This document shows positions 47,450 through 60,039 of a stretch of 64,000 nt of DNA, piece by piece (within the stretch, counting starts at the first letter, position 1; each line of letters opens with the position of its first letter). Source of the stretch: Symsagittifera roscoffensis (lineage: Eukaryota > Xenacoelomorpha > Acoela > Convolutidae); assembly GCF_963678635.1 (NCBI RefSeq), contig NC_087063.1, positions 44,806,101-44,870,100 of the forward strand, written 5' to 3'. Made by a program: the position numbers and the translations under genes. The notes under the pieces were generated by a model. The model did not search any database. It was not told the origin of the DNA and was given only the letters and a program-made list of their open reading frames with translations.

Positions 47450-50210
47450 AAAAGCTTCAGATTTTGAAAACTTTAGGATCAATCCTGAAATATTTCAGTT
47501 CTCAGGCTCGTTGCATGCACTGGCGTAACTTTGGTCGGAAAAGGCTTGTTTGATTTAGAATAGCTTCAATACGCTTAAAACTCATGCGTACCGTAATATC
47601 CAGCACTCTTACGATGCCAACCTTGTTTACTTTGACAATATTTTGGATTTCAAAAATCATGTCTTTTTGTTCTGCAAAATTTCAAACGAATTCCATATAA
47701 AAAATGTTGAGTTGGAATTGAAAGAGAAATGATAAAGCACTAGACGGATATGGAGAAGCGAACAAAATTGATCATATTGATTCCTTACACGAAACAAACT
47801 TTTCAGATAAAAATTGATGATGGTCGTCCGAAACTCATAGTTTATCAAAAAATTAATTATTCAAATTTATTAAGACCAGTTAAAAGGCAGTCTCAAACTC
47901 TAATGTTTTTGTGTTTAGTTGTTTTCAATTTTTTATTTTTTTTTCGCTTAATAGTTTCAAAAACTGTTTCGTAAGACGTTGAAGTGCATTCGGATTTTCA
48001 CAGCTCTGCCATGAACCCTTTTTCATTGAAATAATTCTCTCTTTGGAAAAATAATTTATTATTGTTTTAGTAGTAAAAATTAAAAAGATCGTTGAAGTCG
48101 ATAATAAATCGATTGCATTTGATTATGATGAAAACTAATCATTTTTTTTCCGGTTATTCTGAAATTTTGTAACCACAAACTTTGATTGGTGCATTTGATA
48201 GATTCTTGTTGTGGTCGTGGAACTAAAAATTATTTTCGTTGCAGGACAATCTATCCTTTTCAACTTACCCTGTTTCATTTTACCCTATACCATTAAAATA
48301 ATTATTAAACAAAGAGTAAATTGCCATAGGGTAAACTGACATAAGGTAGATGAAAAAAGGGTAAAATTTCATAGGGTAAATTAGAATTGGGTAGATTGTC
48401 ATGGGATCTTTGTCTTAAGTTTGTAACAGAAGTTTTTAAATTTTGCTTTATAAATTTTCTTTTCACAAATTTATTTTGTAGGTTTTTAGTTCATTAAATT
48501 TTGCTGATCCTCCAACTTAGTTCCCATCCCCACGCACTTACCATTTCCTGCCTTCATTTTTGCTCCTCGCTCCACACATCTTTGCCCAAATTTACCCAAA
48601 TTTTGTTCCCTTTTTGTCCTCTCGTTCATCATCTCCACAATCGACAATGCCTCCACCACACTCATAGTTTGGGTTAAAAATAGTGGGGTTGATATTCAGT
48701 GTACGATGCATTCGTGATAGTCAGTTGACGAGGAATTACTCACCGTAAATTAATTTGAAACAAAAAACTGTTTTCTATACAACTTTACTTTTGAAAGTTT
48801 GAAAACGGCTAACACATCGATTGGTTGGAAAAAATCAAGAAGCTGATGGGGTTGGTGCGGTGTTTTTTTCCCTTAGAAAATAAAGTGATATTTTTTGTAC
48901 TTACTATCACACTAATAGGCTCAATAAGCGTGGCACTATTAGTTTTGTAATCATTTCCGAAACAGATCAGTTTCCTCGATTTGCTACACGTTTTTTTCTT
49001 CAAAAAATGGAAATTTGGCGCGATTTATCTCACTCAAAATGGCTATTACACAAAAAAGTTCACAGGTAAATTGAAATTTAAAAATTACTCCGCAAAGAAA
49101 ATTTAACATTTGAGCTCAATTAAATTTTAAGACATCAAGTTTTTCAGATGGCAAGAAAATTTCCGTAAGAACTGGTTAATTGAGAAGCCGAAATTTCCAG
49201 ACCTGGTTAATTGAATTGAAAACGACGCCAAAAGTGAATTATTAGTCACTCTATTCAAAACTAGAATTTTTTTTTTGCAATCGTAGACTGCTTTTGAACA
49301 TCCGATTCTTATGCTATTCCTATTCCTCTAAATCGAAAATGCTGCATTTCTTGTTCTTGACCTATGCCCACATGATCAAAATTTGATCGTCGGAGAGAAA
49401 ACTGGGTATTTGAATTAATTATCATAGTGTCCAGTGGTGTGGGCAGGAAATTGGTCTACCAAATTGATTTTCCGGGCTCAACTAAACACATCTGAGTCCC
49501 TCTTCAAAAAAAGTTATACGAGACAGGCAAAGAATTGAGGAAAAGGCCAACAGTGTCGCGCTTAGGCACTTCTTGGAATATCTTTAAAAAATCGCTTTGT
49601 TTGGCGCGCGCTCTCTCTTCAAATTTACAGTATGTTGCCACCAAAATCAAAAAAGAAATTTAATCGTGCATCCTAAAAATGGTGAAAATTTATAGTGATA
49701 GAGAAAAACCCGCTGTGAAAATTTCATAATTAGATCTGAAGAGGACCATTATTGACTTAGAGCGGTTTTAATGAAAACTGAATTAGAACTGATTTTCAAT
49801 GTGACCGTTTTTATAAACGTTAACGTTGAAAATCAGTTTTAATTCAAAGTGAGCGCCTCCAAAGTGAGCGCCTAAAAACTGCGCCGCTGAACAAGAAAAA
49901 GAGGAAAATCGAATGTTCTTAAGTTGCTCAACTTTATCCTTTCAATCAATTCCTAGGTCTACTCAACTTGAAAATTTTGCAAAAGTCTTGAAGAATGTTG
50001 AAAATTTATCAAAAACAAAAAAACTTTTCATGTCTTTCATTAAACGTTTAATAGTCCAACGCCATAAACACATCCCCTGCAGCCAATCAAGCAAATTTGA
50101 AGTTTTCTTGAAATCTTGAAAATAGCTTCAAGATTCTCTAAGATTTTTCGAAGTTTCTTCTAAAGCTTTAAAGATCTCTAGGAAAAGTAGTTTAAAATGT
50201 TCTTGAACTT
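47450..50210. repeat. ancient segmental duplication, copy A
   Basis: Five blocks align in order with copy B. They are 47460-47920 with 50215-50650; 47970-48420 with 51840-52325; 48500-48760 with 52410-52720; 48790-49400 with 54410-54800; and 49430-49890 with 54840-55780. Identity is roughly 70-80% by eye. It includes the AGGGTAAA inverted-repeat element. No gene seen. Confidence 0.75.
48241..48412. repeat. AGGGTAAA inverted-repeat element, copy A
   Basis: Left arm GGACAATCTATCC with TTACCCT words and right arm AGGGTAAAATTTCATAGGG...GGGTAGATTGTC form inverted arms of about 50 bp. CATAGGGTAAAYTGRCAT repeats in the middle. The corresponding copy is at 52150-52325 within copy B. Confidence 0.65.
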
Positions 50211-51601
50211 GGTGCATACTCCAGCCTGATTTCATTTGGAAAAAGCTTTTTAGTTTAGAATAGTTTGAGCAATCTGATGTGTAGCGAACTATCCTGCACT
50301 CATTTGGATGTCACACTTTGTTTCTTTGAAGTTTTTTTGGATTTGAAAGACCGTGTAGTTTCTTCTGCGAAATTTTAAATCGTTTCCACATACGATCGTT
50401 GAATTGGAATTGAAAGAAAAATGATAAAACATTAAGTGGATATTTTTATAATTTGCTAATAAAATTTTTCAGACTCAAACCGAGGCGAACTAAAATGATC
50501 AAATCGATTTCCAACACGATTCAAATTTACAAGATAATATTTCATGCTGGGATACCAAATTTTATAGTTTACAAAGTTTTTAATCTAAATTTATTGGAGA
50601 CCAGTTAGAGGACAGTCAAAACATTCATGGTTTTGCTTTGATATACGAGCATTCTTTTTTAAATTACAAATTTAGATTAGATTCGAATCAACGTAGCATC
50701 CTCTATTTGTAAGACAAAATTTAATTTTATAATTGAACTGGTAAACTAGCTTGAATTAATTTTCATTTGTCAAGCACTGCGCCTGAAGTGATTTGATTTG
50801 GTTGCCAGGAAATTTTAGAACCAAGTTGATGCATTTTTGAAAAAACAATTTAAAAGCATGGGTTTTCAAAGAATTGCGACTAAAAATATACTTGGAGAAG
50901 GTTTCAAAATTTTCAACACCTAAATTTTCCCCTAAATTACTTGTCACAATAGAACAAAAAGTAGGTTTACAGGTTTAACAAGTAACTATACTGCGCTGGA
51001 GTTCTTGGAAATGAATTGATCATTTTTTTGGCACTTAAATTTTTGGACAATTTCTGATTAAATAACGTTTTTGTTCCCGCTCTTGAAGAAAGTGACGGAC
51101 TATTTGTGCTTGGGTATTTGTTTTTTTATCCAGACGATTTTCAATTCTTTGGAATATGTTTTTGGTATATTCTTAAAAAAAGCGACTTCCTAAAAATCCA
51201 AAAAGATGAGAACCATTAACCATTCCGAATTGAACTGAGGCAAAATATTTGCTGCGGTTAACAGGCTACTAGAGGCTAGACGCTCATTAACTATTCCGAA
51301 TTGAACTGAGACAAAAAATTTGCTGCAATTAACAGGCTGCTAGACGCTATAAACATCATTTTGTACTTAACACATCATGTGGTGTAGTGTTCTACAAAAT
51401 TCTAAATACTAGATAAAAAACAAATCTTATAAAAACAAATTTTTATAAACGTTTCTCTTAAAAAGGATAAAGTCTTCCAAGTTTTTGGAGATCATAATCT
51501 TCCTAAGCTTGGCGGAGACATGTCAGAGTTTCATTTTGATATAACTTTGACCGTAATTGATTTTAGAGTTTTGACGTATTTTTTGATTGACTAATACCTT
51601 A

Positions 51602-51792
51602 CGAGGCGAAACTGTGCACTGGATGGGCGCACAATTTTGTTTCTGTATGTTCCTGGATTCCAGAGACAAGTCTTTAAACATGTTAAAATTTTGTCGGAAC
51701 GATCAAAGAGAATGAAAGAACAAAAGTAGTATAAAGGGGCGTCCTTGTTGCGGAATTCGCTTATAATTCACAAAATGCACAGTTTGGCCTCG
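51602..51792. mobile_element. TA-flanked MITE (family A), copy 2
   Basis: 191 bp, closely matching 9001-9190, with CGAGGCGAAACTGTGCA at the left, CACAGTTTGGCCTCG at the right and TA on both sides. Same orientation as copy 1. Confidence 0.85.
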
Positions 51793-52149
51793 TAATGCAG
51801 CTGTTTTCAATTGTTTTATGTTTTTTATCACTTGATACTTTCAAAAAAACTTTCACAGACGTTGAAGTTGAGTCGGAAATTTTAGAGCTCCGACCTGAAC
51901 TCTTTTTCATAAGAAGATTTGAATTAAAGCTCTCTCTGGAATAATAATTCATTATTGTTTTAGTTGTAAAATTTAAAAAGATCGATACAATCGATAATAA
52001 ACTGACTGCATTTGATTATGATGAAAATCAATCCATTTTTTTAAAGAAAGCTGACCTTTTTCAGATTTTTCTGAAATTTTGCAACATCGAAACTTGATCG
52101 TTGCAACTTATAGATTCTTTTTGTGACCGTCGAGCTAGAATTTATTTTG

Positions 52150-52325
52150 GTAGCAGAACAATCTACCCAATTTCAACTTACTCTTTTTTATTTTAACCTA
52201 TGCCCATTGATATATTTTTAAAACATAGGGTAAATTGACATAGGGTAAACTGGCATAAGGTAGATGAATATAGGGTAAAATTTCATAGGGTAATTTCGAA
52301 GCAGGTAGATTGTCATGGGACCTAG
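52150..52325. repeat. AGGGTAAA inverted-repeat element, copy B
   Basis: Matches 48241-48412 including both arms (ACAATCTACCC and GGTAGATTGTCATGGGA). It predates the segmental duplication, because both copies have it at the same relative place. Confidence 0.65.
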
Positions 52326-53601
52326 AAAGCAAGATTAAAAAACTTCTGATACAAGCTTAAGACAAATTTGCTTTCTAGTTTTTTTTCTCTCCACAAGTTT
52401 ATTTCGTACATTTTCAGTTCTCTATAATTTGCTGATCCCTCAATTTAGTTCCTATCCCCACACACCAATTCCTGCCCTCATATTATATTCTCGCCCCTGC
52501 ACATATTCGCCCAAATTTACCCCCAACTTATCCCCTTTTTGTCCTCTCATTCGTCATAATCATTCACCTCTCATTCATCCACATTATCAACATCTACACA
52601 ATCGACAATCCCCCTACCACACTTATAGGTTGTAGGTTAAACTTATTGGGGTTGGTAGTCAGTGTACGATGCATTCGTGATAGTCAGTGGACGAGGAATC
52701 ACTCGCTGTAAAAACAATCTGAAAAAACATGTTTTCAGATTAGTTTTCCTTAATAATGATTTAAAATAAAATGTTTGAATTAAGAAAAAAAAACGTTCGA
52801 AACGGTTTTAAAATAGTCTTCTTTGAGGTGCCTTCTTTGAAGGCCTGATTTTTTCATTTTCTTAAAAGAGCGGAATGAAAAAAAGGATTTTATCTGATTT
52901 TGTTGTTGAATTATATTAGTGTACTGTCCACCAATTGAGAAAACTTGAGACACACTTATTCGGTTTTAGTGGAGTGACGATTACTAGTGACATGAAATAA
53001 GTTGAAAACCAAAATAATCCATTAAAATCTGAATCAGCTTCATTTGTGGCGCAATTATATTTTGATTAAATGTCTAAATGAATGGAGCCATCTAAGGGTG
53101 CATAATCATCCCCACCCCCTCAACCAGGCTCTTTTTTTTTACCTCGTTCATTTTTTTCATAATGAAGGTTACATTTTATCCTTTCTCTTATTTAACGCTT
53201 TCAAATTCACATTGCTCCATTCGAGGGTGTACAGTTAAGGCTCAATATTTGAGAAAGTTTACTGATAAATTTAATCTATTACCATCTTCTAATCCAAAAA
53301 TTGGCGCTCTATAATTGAACTTCACTCCCATCGTCTGCGGTTGAAATTGTTCCCTTATTGGGACTACAAAGGTCCCATAGAGCATCTCATAGGGACTTAG
53401 GCAGACAAAAAAAATGCCAAAAAAGGGTCTGAAATCGTCGAAGTTTTCTGGAAACTTTGCCATATCAAACTCGGAATTTCAATTACAGTAGTCGCAAAAT
53501 GAAAAACATTTTGAAAAAGATGTCGCACATAAACCATATTTTTGTTTTGCGTTAACAGCGTTGCTATATTTCATTTGGTAAAAACTTTCTTTAAATTGCT
53601 T

Positions 53602-54267
53602 CCCGATTTGACATCCATGCACAAAAAATGCTCATTATACAATTCACTACAAGACAAAGGCTTGTCATACAAATCCATACACAGAGTATATGGAAAAACG
53701 CTAATTCTACAATTTCCAAATATGAAAATTAAATGCTGTATGATGAGCAATTCTTATATTGCTGCAAAAAATTTAAAACCCTTTTTTCAGTGAAACTTTT
53801 TCTCGACTATTATTAGGCGCAATATCACTCTTTTGCACGAATGAGTATTTCTCAAAAAAATGAATGCAGTTTTTTTCTTTAATTTAGTCCAGGCTGAGTT
53901 TTTTGTTCAAATAAAACAAAATTGACTAAGATTTTTTTTTGCCGAACAAAATTTGATAGTTTGAATGATTTGATATCGCAAGATATACTCTAACCTATCA
54001 AAAAGTTCAGGCCAAATTTATCAACTTTTGAGTAAACTTTTTCAAGCCGATTACAAAAAGTTAAGGTTTTTACTCTTGTTTTACTCCTTGAATATTGCGT
54101 TTGAGTACAGAACACAAAAATGTGCAGCAAAAATTAATAAATTTGCGGACAATCTGCTAGTCATACTATTTCCATAAACGAAAATATGCTGGTCATAGGA
54201 ATTTCAGGTTTTTTTTACGTATGGAATTATATGAAATTGTATGATAAAAAGTTTTGGTCATTCCGAG
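53602..54267. mobile_element. CCCGGG-type MITE (family B), diverged copy
   Basis: Left CCCGATTTGACATCC followed by AAAATGCTCATTATACAAT; right ATTGTATGATAAAAAG then GGTCATTCCGAG. Order and orientation match 15196-15359, but the ends are worn and the target duplication is not readable. No coding capacity. Confidence 0.6.
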
Positions 54268-55790
54268 AAAATGCTTTATACGCTCAACGTGCCAGCATCC
54301 AGGGGCCAATCTAAAGTTTTCCAGAGGAACACTTTCACATGCACTTAAATTTTAAAGCATTGATGTTTAGACTTCATAGAAAAAATGGTTTTCTAAACAA
54401 ACATTCTACTGAAAATTTGAAAATAGCTAACTCATTGACTGGTGTGAAAAAAATCACAAACAAATTAAATTTTAGAATTTGAGCTCAATTAAGTCTTCCG
54501 ACATCAGTTTTTTTTCAGATCGTAAGAAAACTGCTATCAAAACCGGTTAATTGAGAAACTGATATGTGAAAATCTGGCTAATTGAATAAACATCAGGTAA
54601 AAATAAATTTTTAGTCCATTTCTTCAAAATTTGAAGCACAATTAATTTTTTTTTGAGATCGTAGTCTGCCTTTGGATACCCGATTCTTATGCTATTCCTA
54701 TTTGTTTCTGAGTACTGCGCAAGATGCTTATACTCTCTACTCATCAAATATACTGCCTTTTTTGTTCTTGCCTTATGCCCGCATGATCAAAAATGGGATC
54801 TAGGAGTGAACACTAGCCGTTTGAATTAACTAACATAAGGTCCAGTGGTGTGGGCAGAAAATTGGTTTACCAAACTAAATTTCCGAGTTCCCCTAAACAC
54901 ATCTAAGTACCTACTTTAAAAAATCATGTGCCGCAGGCAACCCGTAGTGACAAAAATGAAAAAAAAAAAAGTCTATTATCATTAGAAAAAATACATTTTT
55001 TTTGTAAGTTTATATAGTAAAACTTCGATTATGTACTTTTAATAATCGATTATAATACATTTTGTTATGCAAAAATTTCATTCTGTATATCTTCATTATT
55101 TAATCATTGCCAAAACACGCAAAAACTGTTTTTTCTCTATCAAATTTTATGCATGCTATAAACAAATTATATGCACATTATCGACAGATTATATACAGTT
55201 TTTATACAGACTATAAACATATTATAAAACATTATATACCGATTTTCTCAACACTTTCGCCCTCAGATAAAATGAGTTTTATGAAATAAAATTATAATGG
55301 ATGCTTTTTACTCAATTTTTTTTACAGAAAAAAAAAGGATTCTATCTATCGTGCGCAAAATGGTTGTAGCAAAATTGACTCTATACTTACATTAATCTGT
55401 AAATTTTTCTGTACAGTATCAATTTTTATCCGTTTTTGTCACTGCGGGAAACTATTGAAAGACAGGTTAAAAATGTGGCGCTAAGGCAGTTTTTGAAAAA
55501 ATCGTGTTTTTTGGCGCGCGCTCCCTCTTTAAATTCAGAGCATATTAGCGCCGAAAGCACAAAAATCAGAGTCGTTCAACATATAAGTGGTGGTGTAATA
55601 TAGTGGTAACGGGGGCCCTCTTCAAAAATTTGTCAATTATAATTGAGGGGGCCATTGCTGAATTAGAACGCTTTTAATGAGAATGAGAACTAAATTAGAA
55701 CTGTTTTAGAACGTTAACATTAATAATTATCTCCAACGAAGGCACCAAAAAACTCTGCAGCTGAAGGCGAAAAAAAAGGAAAAAAAGTTG

Positions 55791-56662
55791 GTTACTTCTA
55801 AATATCTCAACTGAATCGATTCAATCAATTAGCATAAACTCAGTTTAGAAAAAGGAATCTAAAAAATTTGACATCTGCACGCTATGAAAAAACTCTGTAA
55901 TATAATGAAACTTTCAATAAATGCACTATAGTGAAATATATACATGCACCAGATGCAATTAAATTTGCAAATGCAATCAAATGCAACACTAATTTTTTGT
56001 TACAGCTTAGTTTTAACTTTGCCAAAAAAAAAGAAAAATACCGTAATTTTTTGAACTTATAAATATCTATCTATATCTTAACTTATGCAATCATTTGATG
56101 GTTATGGACCTTGGTATAAAATCGCTAATATTTTAAGCACCGGTTGATTATTTCTCAAACTACGTAGTTGTTATGAAAAGGGAGAGTTATTTTGTTTCTC
56201 TAGTTATTAGTGAATATGACCTAGACGTCACTTTATTGCCCGAACTATGTTCCTTTGGGTGAAAATGCTCTATCTTTCATGTGTATTGTGTACCAATATT
56301 AAATTTTCCTTAAACTGAATCAAACTTCCGAGAATTATCAATTACTTGCTGTAATTTGAATCTAAATAGTGTTTCAGAAAATAAAATGTTCAGATAAAGT
56401 TACATACTTCCGTCAAATGCTTTTAAAGTTAACATCTTTGGGCGTTGAAGGAGCGTCAAAATAATTAAATTTGAAAGAAGTACATTTAGAGCGACCCGAA
56501 AATAGTAATGGTTTTTTCTCTCTTTTCTCAGGGAGCTTTTAAGCCTCAGGGTAAGTGGCTAAAAATATATCCGAATTCAATAAAAACAGGACATTGTTTG
56601 TATCAGGACATTGCCCTGTTGTTGCGACAGCGCTTCAAAATCTATAAACTAGTAACTATAGT
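55791..56662. other. non-coding intronic DNA
   Basis: AT-rich, no gene. Nothing recognisable. Confidence 0.4.
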
Positions 56663-56930
56663 CAGTGACGGATCTAGGATTTTCTCGAGGGAAGATTTTC
56701 AAAAAAAAATGGAAAAATTTGTCTACTTCTTCTAAGGTTGACCAAGTTCATTTTCCGACCGAGGGCGAATATGACCGAGGGCGAATTCTTAAAAAAACAG
56801 GTCAAAAACGCGTTTTTAGGCACTTTTGGACAGTTTTGACCTACACATCGCGTTTTTTTGAGGCGTGCTCTCCCCTCAGGCGCCGAATATATTGGCGCCG
56901 AAGGCAAACTTTACTAACATTTTAGGGCCA
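56663..56930. mobile_element. hAT-like MITE (CAG-GCGGA family), truncated inverted copy
   Basis: Starts CAGTGACGGATCTAGGATTT and follows the reverse complement of 42913-43347 for about 270 bp (CTCGAG, TTTTCAAAAAAAA and AAACAGGTCAAAAA words in order). The far terminus is missing. Confidence 0.6.
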
Positions 56931-57479
56931 GCCAGCTCAAACTGGAGACCATGAAACAGTACTAAAGGGCGGCAGTCTTTTGGGTAATCAGGGGTCGAAT
57001 CCTTGAGTGCAGGCGTCAGCTCAGTATTGATGGTTGTCCAAAAAGCATAGTATTTGCTCCTAGAAATTTTTATTCAATGAAACAATGGTTGCAGTTAAGA
57101 GCTTTTTTGGGGCAGATATGGTTAAAAAGTTCTAAATAAAGATCTTTAATGATTTTCATCTCTAAGTTTCATCTCCACGGGCTTCGTAAATTAAGGTTTC
57201 TTATTTGTGTCTTGTAACGTATTAAAATAATCAAATTGCTTAGCTCAATTCATGTTGGAATGATTTAGACGGCTGCTTGCGCTTTATTAGGACAAAATAC
57301 ATCGCTGGTTAACAATCCTAAACTAATTTACAGTGGTCGCAAAATAGTTTTTTTGAAACAATGACAAAAATGAAAGTTTTGTTGCTCCAATTTTCAAACA
57401 AATGCTGAAAATTTATGCTCGGCGTATTTTTCGAATTTTCGAGTACGCATTTTTGAATTTTTTTTTGAAATATATATAT

Positions 57480-57895
57480 GAAAGAAAATGTTGTTTGGAG
57501 CTCAATTATAAAGCGTTTCATCTGTGATTAGGTCTTACAATGTTATAAGGGCTCGAATTTGGGACTTATTTGACGATTACAAATCAAAATGGGATACTTA
57601 GCGAGCGATATATTTCAATCTTTTAAAGCGTAAGCGAGCGGTCGGGTCGAATTATTCCTTCAATTTGAACTGAGCCAAGCAATTCGCAATTCACTTTTTT
57701 ATTACGTTATGAGATGCAAAATATAACATTTGTTACCTAATATAACTTGTGAGGGGATAAAAAAGGATTTTTTTCTTGTAAATATTCAAAAAAGTTTCAA
57801 TTTAATGATTTCTTAAACAAAAAACTTGTGATCGACAAAAGAGTTAGTCGGAAGGCTCGAGGCTTAGCCTTGATATACGAGCAGCCTTTTTGTTG
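57480..57895. repeat. dispersed repeat family C, worn copy
   Basis: Contains GCGAGCGATATATTTC, AAGCGTAAGCGAGCGG, TTAGTCGGAAGGCTCGAGGC and CTTGATATACGAGCAGC, in the order seen at 22035-22490. Strongly diverged. Confidence 0.5.
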
Positions 57896-59304
57896 ATTTT
57901 GAATTCACGGTGTTGCTAATTTTTGCTTTGTAAAAAATTTCTTCAAATTGCCTGTTAGAAAATCGCGATCTTGCTAAGTATTTCCACTTAAATAACTTCC
58001 AATCTATGAAACGCCAAGATTAAGCGTATCGAAATTCGCACTTTTTTGCCAATTTTCCTCAATCGCAAACAAAAACTGATTTTGTCTGCAGAAAAAAAAT
58101 TACACTCAACTCAAATATTTTTCAAAATTTGGAGCAAAAAACTCCAAAACTGTTTCAAAAATGATTGAATTAACATTTTTGGCATATTTTACGGAAAAAC
58201 TGGAAAGTTTTGGTTTTGCTATTTAAAGATCGTGTTGAAATACAGCAGTCGAAATATATATATTTTTTAAAATAATTTTAACCAAAAAAAACCTGTTGAA
58301 ATGCTATGCTTTGACAAAAAGATCGAGCAACTTATACCCTCAAGAACTTCTTCCTAAAACAATATATTTAAGCAATCAATTGTTTTACGAATGTGTAGAA
58401 AATAAATTCCCCGTTGCTGCTCTGCGATTAAATTGAAACGTGATTTTTTATCCATATCCCGTCTGTTTTCCTTCCTCCCTGCTGCAAAAGTTTCAAATAG
58501 TTTTTTGATCGCATTGTCTGATTGCTACAAAATTTGTTAATAAGGACTAATTAGCCATGAAAACATATTTGGTATGCAAATTTAACCTTGTAAAACCCTT
58601 CGTTACACCATAAAACATGCATATGCCCCTCCTCCTAGGTCCCTCCTCCAATTTTCAGATTGTTACCTAGTACAATATTTGTATATACATAGCCGATGAT
58701 GTAGTAGATTAGTAGTCGTTGGTTGAAGATTCTTACCTAGCAGGTAGCAGAATATGAACCCTTCGCGAGATCCAAAAACATGCACTAAATATATATTTTA
58801 TACCAGCTCTTTTTGATATTGCGATTTTGATTCAGTCAATCTGCACTATGTGGGTTAATCCCTAAGAAATCAAAAAAATCAAGCGAAGCAAAGTTTGTCT
58901 TTTTTTCACTGGTTTGTGACTTAGCTTCTAAAATGAAAACTGACAAAATGAGCATTTGGTATATTCAGACTTTGTCGTTTCGGCTTAGCTTTTGCGGAAT
59001 TGTGTTTTGGATGTGTTTATTTTGAAAATGTACAGTGGTGGGTAGTAACTCAGTGAGAATTTTTGAAAAAGTTTTATTAAGAAAAAAAACTTTGAGGGAG
59101 TAATAAAAAATACTAATTCGATTAAGTGAACAAGCTAAGACGCTTATTTCAACTCTGATATTCTGAGGGCAAAGTCCCGGTCGTTCTAAGCCTTTTCGTT
59201 TTGTCATTTTTTGAGTTTTAGAAAAGTTGTTTGATAACTTATTGAAAACTAAACGCAGGATGAATAAAAATGAGGATGGGACTATTAAATCTGACAAATC
59301 ACAG
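57896..59304. other. non-coding end of intron 2
   Basis: No gene seen. The minus-strand open frame covering 58965-59597 is mostly the shadow of exon 3. Confidence 0.5.
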
Positions 59305-59602
59305 CTCTCGAGCGCTACTTCGTCATTCGGAAACCCATGAGCCGAGGATCCGACAACGTTATGTGTGTGAACAGCGGGGAATTGTGGAAAAACAAGCACT
59401 TCCTCCGAACAATTGCAGTAGTCAGCTGGATGTTCTGTTTCGGGAGTAATATCGTGTTTTACTTCATGTATGCAGTTAGTATTCCTCAGTTTGTGACCAT
59501 ATTGGGAAAGAAGTTCCAAGCCGAGTTGTGTCAAAATCACTGGAGGACTAATTATGACTTCATGCAACCAATTGCCAAAGCACTGCTGCAAATACACTTC
59601 TG
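59305..59602 (+). CDS. class A GPCR, exon 3 (ERY motif, ICL2, TM4, ECL2)
   Basis: Starts after AATCACAG and needs one base from exon 2. It reads ALERYFVIRKPM: the E/DRY motif and the ICL2 proline seven residues after the arginine. TM4 has the conserved W4.50 in IAVVSWMFCFGSNIV. ECL2 carries the partner cysteine in AELCQNHWR. It ends in phase 2 at ACTTCTG|GTCTGT and joins exon 4 to restore a tryptophan codon. ICL2 is long: 38 residues from R3.50 to W4.50, about a dozen more than usual. An ERY arginine and intact frame argue for a working receptor. The ligand class is not readable; ECL2 and TM5 look peptide-receptor-like. Confidence 0.9.
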
Positions 59603-60039
59603 GTCTGTATAGTTATTCTGGGGTCTTTTCTCGGCTCTTTGACCTTATAGCGAGTCGAGTCTGGAAACAAAATAACTATAGCCCCTCCACACTTTATTTT
59701 AAATAAAATGGAGGTGCTAAAATTAATGAAAGGCTCCTTCTCTTGGCTCCCCCGTCCCCTAAAATTGAATTAGTTTTAGCCCTAACCTATTACTTGCGTG
59801 ATTCCAATTAAAATTTTGAAGTTGAATTATTGAGGATGCATAGCAGAAAAAAAATATTTGGATTAATAAAATCTTAATTTTTGCAAAAGCAAAAAGTTTT
59901 AAAATTAAATGAAATGAGAGCTCTTTTTACTTTGCCTCGTACATGCGGACATTTTAGGCTATGCTTAAACTATTGAATGTTCATAATTAACGTGATAAAA
60001 CCACTCGCGACACCATGAAATTGATGCTCATATGATAAC

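Larger units (their letters stand above)
50211..55790. repeat. ancient segmental duplication, copy B
   Basis: Same order and orientation as copy A, so a direct, probably tandem, old duplication. It is longer because of gaps filled by later insertions: 50650-51840 (with the family A MITE at 51602-51792) and 52720-54410 (with the family B MITE at 53602-54267). A roughly 90-bp direct repeat containing ATTCCGAATTGAACTGAG lies at 51208-51350. Confidence 0.75.
24142..59304 (+). other. GPCR intron 2 (about 35.2 kb), apparent GA-AG borders
   Basis: Defined by the phase-1 ends of exons 2 and 3. The 5' border is G|GAAAGT, which is the consensus GTAAGT with A at +2. The 3' border is AATCACAG. No in-phase GT donor nearby restores normal TM3-to-ERY spacing. 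Half of the intron is one LTR element (24700-42503) in sense orientation; the rest is MITEs, a SINE-like head, a palindrome and old duplications. Confidence 0.7.

Noticed and set aside
56935-57010. GGGTCGAATCC resembling a tRNA B box
   Set aside because: No A box at the right distance and no cloverleaf; the word also occurs in the hAT-like MITE family.
58965-59597. 210-residue minus-strand open frame
   Set aside because: Most of it is antisense to GPCR exon 3, whose coding signal is strong; no motif of its own.
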